From NCBI RefSeq assembly GCF_900454895.1, contig NZ_UGTA01000001.1, positions 248,001 to 312,000 on the forward strand: a stretch of 64,000 bases of DNA, given 5' to 3'. Positions 18,396 to 26,275 of the stretch are shown piece by piece. This stretch comes from Phocoenobacter uteri (GTDB taxonomy: Bacteria; Pseudomonadota; Gammaproteobacteria; Enterobacterales; Pasteurellaceae). Numbering within the stretch: the first letter of the stretch is position 1; every line of letters starts with the position of its first letter. The notes beneath the pieces are model-generated. The model worked only from the letters and a program-made list of their open reading frames with translations, ran no database searches and was not told the DNA's origin. Made by a program: the position numbers and the translations under genes.

Positions 18396-19385
18396 TTAAT
18401 TTTTACTTTGTTTTTGAAAAACGCTAATTAATATAGCACCCAAAATAATTCCGCCTTTAATAATACTTTGAGGATAAGGCGGAACTCCCCAAATATTTAG
18501 TCCAGTATTAAGTACACCTAATATACATGCTCCGATAAGCGTTCCTATTATTGAACCTTTTCCTCCCATAATACTAGTTCCTCCTAATACTACAGCTGCG
18601 ATTGCATCTAGCTCAAACCCAACACCTGAAGCAGGCTGTCCAGATGAAACTCTAGATGTTGAAATGATACCTGCTATAGCTGCTGTAAACCCACAATAAC
18701 CGTAAACAAAGAAATGAATCCATTTTGTTCGAATACCAGATAAAATTGCAGCATCTTCATTACCACCAACAGAATAAATATAACGCCCTAATCTCAATTG
18801 ATTTAATAAAATATAACTAAGTAAAAATACAGCAAACATAATCCATGCCGGTATTGGAATACTTAGAAAGTCGGAACGGCCTAATGCAGAAAACATTCTT
18901 GCCATTGGCATAGGATAACCACCGGTATAAGTTAATGAAACACCTCTAACAGCAGTCATTACAGCCAGAGTAACAATAATTGCAGGTAATTTAAATCGTG
19001 CCACGAAGAATCCATTGAATGCACCACAAATAATTCCAACTAAGATAGCCCCTAGCCAACCAAGCAATAAAACAGTTATTATAGATGTATCACCTGCATT
19101 AACTTCGGGTGTAAAATGAATCACTACGCTTGCTAGAATAGTTCCAGCAAAAGCCATTACTGCTCCTACAGATAAATCAATACCTCCAGTCAATATAACA
19201 AAAGTCATACCTGCTGCTATAATAGCATTAACAGATACCTGTCTAGATATATTGACAAATGTTTGCCAAGCAAAGAAGTTATCAATAAGAAATGACATTA
19301 TGATAATCAGTAAAATGAGTCCTACAAGTGGAATAAACTCTGAGCGTTTACTAAATACATGTAGAATAGATGATTTATTTTCCAT
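18396..19385 (-). CDS. Sugar ABC transporter permease, RbsC family
   Basis: This 329-residue protein has about 8-10 membrane helices and the RbsC/AraH-type motifs GGIDLSVGAVMA and AVVLGGTSIMGGKGS. It forms the inner-membrane channel for the ATPase encoded just upstream; their genes overlap by one base (TAATG) with GGAGG before the start. It carries the island's polyol or pentose. The family is usually 310-340 residues. Confidence 0.93.
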   Translation of the reverse strand: MENKSSILHVFSKRSEFIPLVGLILLIIIMSFLIDNFFAWQTFVNISRQVSVNAIIAAGMTFVILTGGIDLSVGAVMAFAGTILASVVIHFTPEVNAGDTSIITVLLLGWLGAILVGIICGAFNGFFVARFKLPAIIVTLAVMTAVRGVSLTYTGGYPMPMARMFSALGRSDFLSIPIPAWIMFAVFLLSYILLNQLRLGRYIYSVGGNEDAAILSGIRTKWIHFFVYGYCGFTAAIAGIISTSRVSSGQPASGVGFELDAIAAVVLGGTSIMGGKGSIIGTLIGACILGVLNTGLNIWGVPPYPQSIIKGGIILGAILISVFQKQSKN

Positions 19386-20872
19386 TATTTTCCTCCTGTT
19401 GCATATTGCATGATAGTTTCGGGATTAATATCATCTCCGACTAAATTTGCTGTAATCTTACCTTCTCGCATAACAAAGACACGATCACTTATACCAACTA
19501 TTTCAGGGAGATCTGAAGATATAACCACAACAGATACCCCAGAATTAGCCAATGTTTGAATTGTGTTATAAATTTCAAGTTTAGCACCAACATCAATACC
19601 ACGAGTGGGTTCATCAAAGAAAAGTAATCTTGAGCGTGTTAATAACCATCTAGCAATAATCACTTTTTGCTGATTCCCCCCACTAAGTTCACTAACAACC
19701 TTGTCTATAGAGGGAGTCTTTATACCTAATTGTTTAACATACTCTAAACTTTTTTCTTCAATTTTTTTCTTTGATACAAAATAACTTTTGTTCAGTAATG
19801 ATTTTAATGAAGAAATGGTAATATTGTCTTTAATGCTAAAATTTAAAAATAATCCATGTTTTTTTCTATCTTCCGATAAATAACCAACACCTTGCTCCAA
19901 AGCATCAGCTGGATGAGTGAAATTGATAGGTTCTCCATCTAAATAAATATCTTTATGTTTATAAGGATATGCACCTATAATAGCTTTACACATTTCTGTA
20001 CGACCAGAACCAACAAGCCCCGCAATACCTACAATCTCACCAACATGAAACTCAAAGGAATTCTCATTACCGTTGATATCTACTAGCTTTTTGACATTTA
20101 ATGCAATAGGATTCTGAGTTAAATCTTGAGTACGTTTTGGTGGATAAGAGTGTTCCAGAGAACGACCAACCATATGAGTAATAATCTCATCTTCACTGAT
20201 GTCAGCCGTAGGATATGTACCGATATATTCTCCGTCTCTCAAACAGGAAATACAGTCTGAAATTTCAAAAACTTCTTCTAAATGATGAGAAATATAAAAG
20301 CAACCAATATTCTTTTCTTTTAATCTTCTCATTACCGAAAGTAATTTATTTGCTTCTTTAGGAGTTAATGTTGCGGTAGGCTCATCTAATACTAAATATT
20401 TACAATCAAAGGCTAATGCTTTCGCTATTTCTACAAATTGTTGTTCAGCGACACTTAGGTGGGTTATCGGAACATTAAGAGGAATACTAACATTGATATT
20501 ATTTAGCGTTTGTTGTGCTATTTGTTGCATTTTTCGTTTATTTAAGAAGCCTCCAATAGTTCTTATTTCTCGACCTAAGAAAATATTTTCAACTGCATTG
20601 AGGTAAGGAACTAAACTAAATTCTTGGAAAATAATATTTATGCCCAGTTTTTGAGCATCTCTAGTTCCTCTCGGAGTAACAATTTTTCCATCAATTAAAA
20701 TATTCCCTTCAGATGCCTGATAAACACCATTTAATACTTTCATTAATGTTGATTTCCCAGCACCATTTTCTCCAACTATTGAATGTATTTCACCAGGTTT
20801 TAGGGTTAAAGAAACATTACTTAAAGCGGTTACGCCAGGAAAACGTTTTGTAATATTTTTCATTTCTAACAT
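19385..20872 (-). CDS. Sugar ABC transporter ATP-binding protein, RbsA/MglA family
   Basis: This 495-residue protein is a tandem of two ABC ATPase domains. The first has Walker A GENGAGKST (about residues 34-42) and a signature-like LSVAEQQ. The second has a degenerate Walker A (GLVGSGRTEM) and a canonical LSGGNQQKVIIARW. This asymmetric double ATPase is typical of pentose and polyol importers. AAAGG lies 8 bases before the ATG. A strong hairpin separates it from the binding-protein gene. Confidence 0.94.
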   Translation of the reverse strand: MLEMKNITKRFPGVTALSNVSLTLKPGEIHSIVGENGAGKSTLMKVLNGVYQASEGNILIDGKIVTPRGTRDAQKLGINIIFQEFSLVPYLNAVENIFLGREIRTIGGFLNKRKMQQIAQQTLNNINVSIPLNVPITHLSVAEQQFVEIAKALAFDCKYLVLDEPTATLTPKEANKLLSVMRRLKEKNIGCFYISHHLEEVFEISDCISCLRDGEYIGTYPTADISEDEIITHMVGRSLEHSYPPKRTQDLTQNPIALNVKKLVDINGNENSFEFHVGEIVGIAGLVGSGRTEMCKAIIGAYPYKHKDIYLDGEPINFTHPADALEQGVGYLSEDRKKHGLFLNFSIKDNITISSLKSLLNKSYFVSKKKIEEKSLEYVKQLGIKTPSIDKVVSELSGGNQQKVIIARWLLTRSRLLFFDEPTRGIDVGAKLEIYNTIQTLANSGVSVVVISSDLPEIVGISDRVFVMREGKITANLVGDDINPETIMQYATGGK

Positions 20873-20905
20873 AAATAAAACCTTTCTGAATTATGAAATT
20901 TAAGG

Positions 20906-20936
20906 AAGTGCCAAGCCCATTAAAATCTTGGCACTT
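20906..20936. terminator. Hairpin between polyol binding-protein and ATPase genes
   Basis: The arms AAGTGCCAAG and CTTGGCACTT are perfect 10-bp complements with an 11-base loop. They follow the binding-protein stop codon on the minus strand. The hairpin probably attenuates or stabilises the message so that binding protein is made in excess. Confidence 0.65.
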
Positions 20937-20962
20937 ATGTTAAAAAATATTAAATTATATAA

Positions 20963-21862
20963 CTACCAAGAAAATCCTTTTGCATTTGTTTTATCAATTA
21001 ATTTTACATCAACAGGAATTGCTTTAGGTACATTGGCTCCCCAGTGTTTAGCTAACGCTATAGCAAATCCAAGTCTTAATTGATCTCTAGGATATTGTGC
21101 CGCAGTAGCTTTAAATGGACCACCTTCTAAGATTGCAGCAATTGCTTCAGATGCACCATCAACACTCGTTAATACAATATTCTTACCTGAACCTTCAATA
21201 GCAGCTAAAGATCCCATAGCTCCACCATCATTAACACTGAAAACACCTGCTAAATTAGGATGTGCTTGAATCATATTCTCAGTAACCCCCATTGCGACAG
21301 TTCTGTCTTGTTTTCCATTTTGAATATCAACTAATTTAATGTCAGGGTGTTTTGCTAATGCATCTTTACAGCCTCTTACACGTTCCAAAATTGGCACCAC
21401 CGGAATACCATCTAAAATTGCGACTTCACCTTTTCCTTTTATTTCTTTAGAGAGGGCTTCACAAGCAAGTACACCTGCATTATAGTTTTTTGAACCTACA
21501 AAAGAATCTATTGGCCCTGCTGCCTGAGCATCTACAGAGATAACAGTAACATTTTTTGCTTTTGCAAATTCAACTGCATTTTTAACACCTTCAGAGTCAG
21601 TTGGATTAAGGATCAATATATCAATACCTTTACTCACTAGATCTTCAACATCATTATTTTGTTTTACAATATCGTGGGCTGCATCAGTGATGAATAATTG
21701 CCCTCCAATAGAATTTACGGCATCAGTTAGTGCCTCTTTCATTACGACAAAATATTCATTATTCATTTCTTGAAAAGATACCCCTACTTTAAGAGGTTTG
21801 GCAAATGAAGCAACACTGAAAAAACTTGCTGCAATAAGAGTGGATAGTACTAACTTTTTCAT
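20963..21862 (-). CDS. Sugar ABC transporter substrate-binding protein, RbsB family
   Basis: This 299-residue secreted protein has a signal peptide (about residues 1-21, ending ASFA) and a type-1 periplasmic binding fold (VGVSFQEMNNEYF near the start, AGVFSVNDGGAMGS later). It would capture the polyol or pentose for the RbsA/RbsC-type transporter. It is the first gene of the seven-gene operon, with AGGAGA before the ATG, and is divergent from the AraC regulator. The ligand is inferred only from the neighbouring polyol enzymes. Confidence 0.92.
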   Translation of the reverse strand: MKKLVLSTLIAASFFSVASFAKPLKVGVSFQEMNNEYFVVMKEALTDAVNSIGGQLFITDAAHDIVKQNNDVEDLVSKGIDILILNPTDSEGVKNAVEFAKAKNVTVISVDAQAAGPIDSFVGSKNYNAGVLACEALSKEIKGKGEVAILDGIPVVPILERVRGCKDALAKHPDIKLVDIQNGKQDRTVAMGVTENMIQAHPNLAGVFSVNDGGAMGSLAAIEGSGKNIVLTSVDGASEAIAAILEGGPFKATAAQYPRDQLRLGFAIALAKHWGANVPKAIPVDVKLIDKTNAKGFSW

Positions 21863-21972
21863 AATAGTTCTCCTATATAATCTTAGATTTACATAATCGT
21901 TGTGATGTGCTCTATAATTCTGAACACAAGCTAATTATTAATAAATATTTATGTTTTTTAAAGTCTTATTTA

Positions 21973-22007
21973 GGACATTATATACATTTAATTGTCTTTT
22001 TATGTCC
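21973..22007. promoter_or_regulatory. Inverted repeat in the polyol operon/AraC divergent promoter region
   Basis: GGACAT and ATGTCC are inverted around 23 bases of AT-rich DNA. The site is 111 bases upstream of the transporter operon and 54 bases upstream of the araC-type gene. Its position suits an operator for the regulator, but the half-sites are only 6 bases. Confidence 0.35.
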
Positions 22008-22060
22008 AGTACGCTAAAATACATAACAGTATGATAAATATCAGAATATAGGAGATAAAG

Positions 22061-22999
22061 GTGTTCGATTTTAATGATTTTTTAAAATTACCTCCAAAAA
22101 AACTAGTGCGTGAAGAAGTTTTTAAAAGAGAACCTAATTCTCCTATTATAATTGAATGGTGGAAAGACCACCCAGTTTATCAATTACATAAGCATATTGA
22201 TTTTAAGGAGTTTGCAATTGTTAGGCAGGGATTTTGTATCCACTATCATAGAGGAATGTTTGATCTATTGACATTAGGTGATGCTGCTTTTATTGGAAAT
22301 TCAACTCCTCATGGGTATGTATTTACTCATAGAATGCTATTATTCAATATTGTGTTTAATGAGGAATATCTTAGTAATAACTTAGTTCATATAAAGGGGC
22401 TGTTAAGTGAACTGAAGTTACTTAGTAAAAATGAATCTCATTTAACAATTTCTCCACAAACACTTAAGCAAGTATTATCAATTTCTTATACATTAGATCG
22501 GGAATGTTTTCAGTTTGATGGTTTTACTTTTATGTCAATGCTATCCTCGTTTATACAAATTTCTTTGATGATGTTAAAGGATAATAATAAGAGATATTAT
22601 TCATATCATAATATAGCTGATTATAGTAGTACGGAAATAAAGCTAGATGCTTTATTAAATACAATAAAATTAATACGTAAAAATATTAAACTGCCAATAA
22701 AAAATATCATTGAATTATTAAATGCTCAAAATTGTAATGATAAAACAATGCAACGTTATTTTAAAAATTATTTATATATATCTATACATCAATTTATTTT
22801 ATTACAAAAATTAGTTTTAACAATGAATTATATTGTTAAATATCCTAATATGAGTTTGACATCAATTATAGAAGAAGCAGGCTATAGCAACTATAAAAAT
22901 TTTTCTAGAAATGTTAAGGGGTTTTTTAATCTTTCACCAAAAGAATTCTATAAAAATATTTTAGAGATTGATAAATTAGGAAAACAATTAGATACATAA
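22061..22999 (+). CDS. AraC-family transcriptional regulator
   Basis: This 312-residue protein has an N-terminal cupin-like sensor region (PVYQLHKHIDFKEFAIV, about residues 45-61) and a C-terminal double helix-turn-helix domain (about 210-300; MSLTSIIEEAGYSNYKNFSR is the second helix pair). It starts at GTG with GGAG 6 bases upstream. It is divergent from the polyol operon and probably activates it when the polyol is present. Its DNA is visibly more AT-rich than its neighbours, which suggests transfer. Confidence 0.9.
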   Translation: MFDFNDFLKLPPKKLVREEVFKREPNSPIIIEWWKDHPVYQLHKHIDFKEFAIVRQGFCIHYHRGMFDLLTLGDAAFIGNSTPHGYVFTHRMLLFNIVFNEEYLSNNLVHIKGLLSELKLLSKNESHLTISPQTLKQVLSISYTLDRECFQFDGFTFMSMLSSFIQISLMMLKDNNKRYYSYHNIADYSSTEIKLDALLNTIKLIRKNIKLPIKNIIELLNAQNCNDKTMQRYFKNYLYISIHQFILLQKLVLTMNYIVKYPNMSLTSIIEEAGYSNYKNFSRNVKGFFNLSPKEFYKNILEIDKLGKQLDT

Positions 23000-23023
23000 T
23001 AAGTTCTTAGGATATTAAGGAAT

Positions 23024-23125
23024 ATTATTAGTGCAAAACCAGATTGGGCTTATGGTATCGTGCCATTAACAGCACCAATTGTGGGCGGTGTCATCGCAGC
23101 CCTATTGTTTAAAATCTTATCTTAA
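23024..23125 (+). pseudogene. 3' remnant of a glycerol facilitator (glpF-like) gene
   Basis: An open frame without a start codon begins just after the AraC stop. From about 23027 it encodes ISAKPDWAYGIVPL and then TAPIVGGVIAALLFK to a TAA at 23125. The Trp-x-Tyr, the VPL-x-APIVG turn and the final hydrophobic helix look like the last helix of an aquaglyceroporin. Only about 34 codons survive. The remnant keeps a strong downstream terminator. The polyol island seems to have replaced the rest of the gene. Confidence 0.6.
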
Positions 23126-23173
23126 TGATTTGATTTAGTCAGTCTGATCTTTTAGAATAGACAAAAATCAAAG

Positions 23174-23203
23174 TGACGTGGTATTCAAGCCACGTCATTT
23201 TTT
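23174..23203 (+). terminator. Terminator downstream of the glpF remnant
   Basis: The arms TGACGTGG and CCACGTCA with an 8-base loop are followed by a T-run. It would have ended the ancestral glpF transcript and now insulates nrdB. Confidence 0.85.
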
Positions 23204-23304
23204 ATTTGTAAATTTTTAGTAAAAAATGACCGCTTATATAGCGCTTTGTTTTTACAATACTTTTTATAAAATAACCCACTTTTCAACATTTCATAGGAAT
23301 AATT

Positions 23305-24435
23305 ATGGCGTATACTACTTTTTCACAGAATAAAAATGATCAATTAAAAGAACCAATGTTTTTTGGTCAAAATGTTAATGTTGCACGTTATGATCAGCAA
23401 AAATATGAAATCTTTGAGAAGTTAATTGAAAAACAACTTTCATTTTTTTGGCGTCCAGAAGAAGTGGATGTATCGCAGGATCGTATTGATTATGCGGCAT
23501 TACCAGAACACGAAAAACATATTTTTATCAGTAATTTAAAATATCAAACCTTATTAGATTCTATTCAAGGACGTAGCCCAAATGTGGCACTATTGCCTTT
23601 GGTTTCTATTCCTGAATTAGAAACGTGGATCGAAACGTGGACATTCTCAGAAACGATTCACTCTCGTTCATATACCCATATTATCCGTAATATCGTGAAT
23701 GATCCTTCCGTTGTTTTTGATGATATCGTGACCAATGAAGAAATCATTAAGCGTGCCAAAGATATTTCAGTTTATTACGATAATTTAATCCGCGATTCGC
23801 AACTTTATAGCTTGTATGGTGCGGGTACTTATAAAGTGGATGGGAAGGATCATAAGATCTCATTGCGTACGTTGAAAAAACAACTTTATCTTTGTGTGAT
23901 GAGCGTAAATGTATTAGAAGCGATTCGTTTTTATGTCTCTTTTGCGTGTTCATTTGCTTTTGCAGAGCGTCAGTTAATGGAAGGAAATGCAAAAATTATT
24001 AAATTTATCGCACGTGATGAAGCGTTACATTTAACAGGCACACAGCAAATTTTAAATATTATGGCGTCAGGGGAAGATGATCCTGAAATGGCAGAAATTG
24101 CCAAAGAGTGCCGTCAGGAAGCTTATGATTTATTTGTTGCCGCTGCAGAACAAGAAAAAGAGTGGGCGGATTATCTATTTAAAGATGGTTCAATGATCGG
24201 CTTAAACCGTGATATTTTAGTGCAATATGTGGAATATATTACGAATATCCGTATGCAAGCGGTTGGATTAGATCTGCCGTTTAAAGTACGTTCAAACCCA
24301 ATTCCTTGGATCAATGCTTGGTTAGTATCAGATAATGTGCAAGTTGCACCACAAGAAGTTGAGGTAAGTTCTTACTTAGTTGGGCAAATTGACGCAAAAG
24401 TGGATACACAAGATTTTGGCGATTTCGATCTATAA
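23305..24435 (+). CDS. nrdB: Ribonucleoside-diphosphate reductase class Ia, beta subunit
   Basis: This 376-residue protein has the diiron ligands and the radical-bearing tyrosine Y123 in SETIHSRSYTHI, and a second ligand set in IARDEALHL. NrdB supplies the tyrosyl radical used by NrdA to make deoxyribonucleotides. Its stop overlaps the start of the next gene (yfaE) by one base. No nrdA gene lies upstream here; the neighbour is a glpF remnant and a terminator. Confidence 0.97.
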   Translation: MAYTTFSQNKNDQLKEPMFFGQNVNVARYDQQKYEIFEKLIEKQLSFFWRPEEVDVSQDRIDYAALPEHEKHIFISNLKYQTLLDSIQGRSPNVALLPLVSIPELETWIETWTFSETIHSRSYTHIIRNIVNDPSVVFDDIVTNEEIIKRAKDISVYYDNLIRDSQLYSLYGAGTYKVDGKDHKISLRTLKKQLYLCVMSVNVLEAIRFYVSFACSFAFAERQLMEGNAKIIKFIARDEALHLTGTQQILNIMASGEDDPEMAEIAKECRQEAYDLFVAAAEQEKEWADYLFKDGSMIGLNRDILVQYVEYITNIRMQAVGLDLPFKVRSNPIPWINAWLVSDNVQVAPQEVEVSSYLVGQIDAKVDTQDFGDFDL

Positions 24436-24683
24436 TGCAAATCAAGTTAATTAAAAGCCAAACGACCTTAAAACATAGCTCGGATAATTCTTTACTTGAA
24501 ACCTTAGAAAAAAATGGCTTTTATCCTCGCTATCAATGTCGCATGGGCTTTTGCGGTGCGTGTAAAGTAACTTTAAAAAGTGGGCGTGTTTCCTACAAAC
24601 AGCCCCCTTTAGCAATGATACAGTCACATGAAATTTTAACTTGTTGTTGTCAGGTAGAGCAGGATTTAGAGATTGAGTTTTAA
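24435..24683 (+). CDS. yfaE: 2Fe-2S ferredoxin YfaE, diferric-tyrosyl radical maintenance
   Basis: This 82-residue plant-type ferredoxin has cysteines C35, C40 and C43 (CRMGFCGAC) plus a C70-C72 cluster that supplies the fourth ligand. In E. coli it reduces the NrdB iron centre so that the radical can be rebuilt. It overlaps the nrdB stop, as expected for that role. Confidence 0.94.
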   Translation: MQIKLIKSQTTLKHSSDNSLLETLEKNGFYPRYQCRMGFCGACKVTLKSGRVSYKQPPLAMIQSHEILTCCCQVEQDLEIEF

Positions 24684-24717
24684 TTATTATTCGTTAAATA
24701 ACTATTAGGATAGAACA

Positions 24718-25482
24718 ATGGAACAACCAATTCAAAGACAAGTGGTACTTGATACTGAAACGACAGGTATGAACTTTGATGGCAAACCATATATTGGGCA
24801 TAATATTATTGAGATTGGTGCAGTTGAGGTTATCAATAGACGATTAACTGGTCGAACTTACCACGTTTATATCAAGCCACCTCGTGCCGTTGAAGAAGAA
24901 GCGATTAAAGTTCACGGTATTACCGATGAATTTTTAAAAGACAAGCCAACTTTTGCTGAAATAGTTGATGAATTTGTTGATTTTATTAAAGGTGCAGAAC
25001 TTGTGATTCATAACGCTCCCTTCGATGTGGGCTTTATGGATCATGAGTTTTCATTCTTAAAAAATCCTCCACCCAAAACTGCTGAGATGTGTGAGGTTAC
25101 GGATACATTGCTAATGGCAAAAAAGATGTATCCAGGTAAGCGTAATAATTTAGATGCGTTATGTTCTCGTTTAGGCATTGATAATACCAAGCGTGTTCTT
25201 CATGGAGCATTATTGGATGCGGAAATTCTTGCTGATGTTTATTTAATGATGACGGGCGGGCAAATTGCATTATTAAGCGATTCTGATGAAGTAAAAGAGC
25301 AGGTAGTAGATGAAGTTTTAGCTATTCCAATGGATTTTAATACGAGTGATTTAATTCTTTTAAAGCCCACAGCAGAAGAGCAACAAGCTCATTTAGAGTA
25401 TTTAAAATTGATTGATAAAAAATCGAAAGGAAATTGCATTTGGTTATCTGAAATTGCGACGAGTTCAGACAAACTGAATTAA
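24718..25482 (+). CDS. dnaQ: DNA polymerase III epsilon subunit, 3'-5' proofreading exonuclease
   Basis: This 254-residue DEDDh exonuclease has motif I LDTETTG (D12, E14), motif II HNAPFDVGFMDHE and motif III HGALLDAEILADVY. The C-terminal tail binds the alpha subunit. AGGAT lies before the ATG. A tRNA-Asp gene follows, the same order as in E. coli (dnaQ-aspV). Confidence 0.97.
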   Translation: MEQPIQRQVVLDTETTGMNFDGKPYIGHNIIEIGAVEVINRRLTGRTYHVYIKPPRAVEEEAIKVHGITDEFLKDKPTFAEIVDEFVDFIKGAELVIHNAPFDVGFMDHEFSFLKNPPPKTAEMCEVTDTLLMAKKMYPGKRNNLDALCSRLGIDNTKRVLHGALLDAEILADVYLMMTGGQIALLSDSDEVKEQVVDEVLAIPMDFNTSDLILLKPTAEEQQAHLEYLKLIDKKSKGNCIWLSEIATSSDKLN

Positions 25483-25537
25483 AAGTTATCATATTGTTTA
25501 TTTTAACAACATTTGATGTTGTTTTATAAAAAAATAT

Positions 25538-25566
25538 TTGACGAATAAACTATAAATCATTATTAT
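25538..25566 (+). promoter_or_regulatory. Promoter of tRNA-Asp
   Basis: TTGACG and TATTAT are separated by 17 bases and end 16 bases before the tRNA. Confidence 0.6.
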
Positions 25567-25582
25567 ATGCCTCGTTCACAGC

Positions 25583-25659
25583 GGAGTGGTAGTTCAGCTG
25601 GTTAGAATACCTGCCTGTCACGCAGGGGGTCGCGGGTTCGAATCCCGTCCATTCCGCCA
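25583..25659 (+). tRNA. tRNA-Asp(GTC)
   Basis: This 77-base cloverleaf has anticodon loop CTGTCAC (anticodon GTC) and encoded CCA. It differs from E. coli tRNA-Asp at only a few positions. Confidence 0.97.
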
Positions 25660-25671
25660 ACAAATTTTAAG

Positions 25672-25696
25672 CCTCTGATTTTTATCAGAGGTTTTT
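25672..25696. terminator. Bidirectional terminator between tRNA-Asp and fau
   Basis: The perfect 8-bp arms CCTCTGAT and ATCAGAGG with a TTTT loop are followed by five T residues. It ends immediately before the fau stop codon. Confidence 0.85.
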
Positions 25697-25697
25697 G

Positions 25698-26270
25698 TTA
25701 TCCTAAAATAATATAATCTAATGGCATATCCCAGTGTTCTACTGGTAATTTATCTACTTGTTGAAATTTATATCCTAATCCAATTTTAATTAAATTTGAT
25801 GAAGTTTGTGCAAGAGTTCTATCATAAAAACCTCCCCCCATTCCTAAGCGATTACCTGATTTATCACAAGCAACTAAAGGGGTGAAAATTATATCTAGTT
25901 GATTTAACGGTAAGATTTTTTGCACGTTTAATACGGGTTCCAAAATACCAAAGCGGTTTAATTTTAGTGACTTTTTGCAATTATCATAGCGAATAAAAAG
26001 TAGATTTCCTTTCGAAAAAGGATGCAATACGGGAAGGTAAATCTGTTTCTGTTGTGCAGAGAGTTCATTTATTAAAGGGAGAGGGCATATTTCATTATTG
26101 AAAGGTAAATAAAAAGCGAAGTTAGTCGCTTTATATTTTTCTATTAACGCCATTGCAGGGACGATAATAGAGTTTGAAGCCTGAATTTGCTCTTGTTCTG
26201 ATAAATTCAGGCGTTTGTTTCGCATTATTTGACGCAGCTGTTGGCGTTGTGATTGAATGCTTTCTTGCAA
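25698..26270 (-). CDS. fau: 5-formyltetrahydrofolate cyclo-ligase
   Basis: This 190-residue protein has the N-terminal RQQLRQIMRNKR region and the C-terminal motif NRLGMGGGFYDRTLA that holds the ATP/folate site. It converts 5-formyl-THF to 5,10-methenyl-THF. It lies 5 bases downstream of rhlB and is probably cotranscribed. In E. coli this gene (ygfA) follows 6S RNA, but I see no 6S RNA here. Confidence 0.93.
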   Translation of the reverse strand: MQESIQSQRQQLRQIMRNKRLNLSEQEQIQASNSIIVPAMALIEKYKATNFAFYLPFNNEICPLPLINELSAQQKQIYLPVLHPFSKGNLLFIRYDNCKKSLKLNRFGILEPVLNVQKILPLNQLDIIFTPLVACDKSGNRLGMGGGFYDRTLAQTSSNLIKIGLGYKFQQVDKLPVEHWDMPLDYIILG

Positions 26271-26275
26271 TCTAA

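Noticed and set aside
13340..22999. Insertion sequence or integrase as a carrier of the polyol island
   Set aside because: I see no transposase, integrase, terminal repeat or tRNA-end duplication at either edge; the mechanism of entry is open, with homologous replacement through flanking genes possible.
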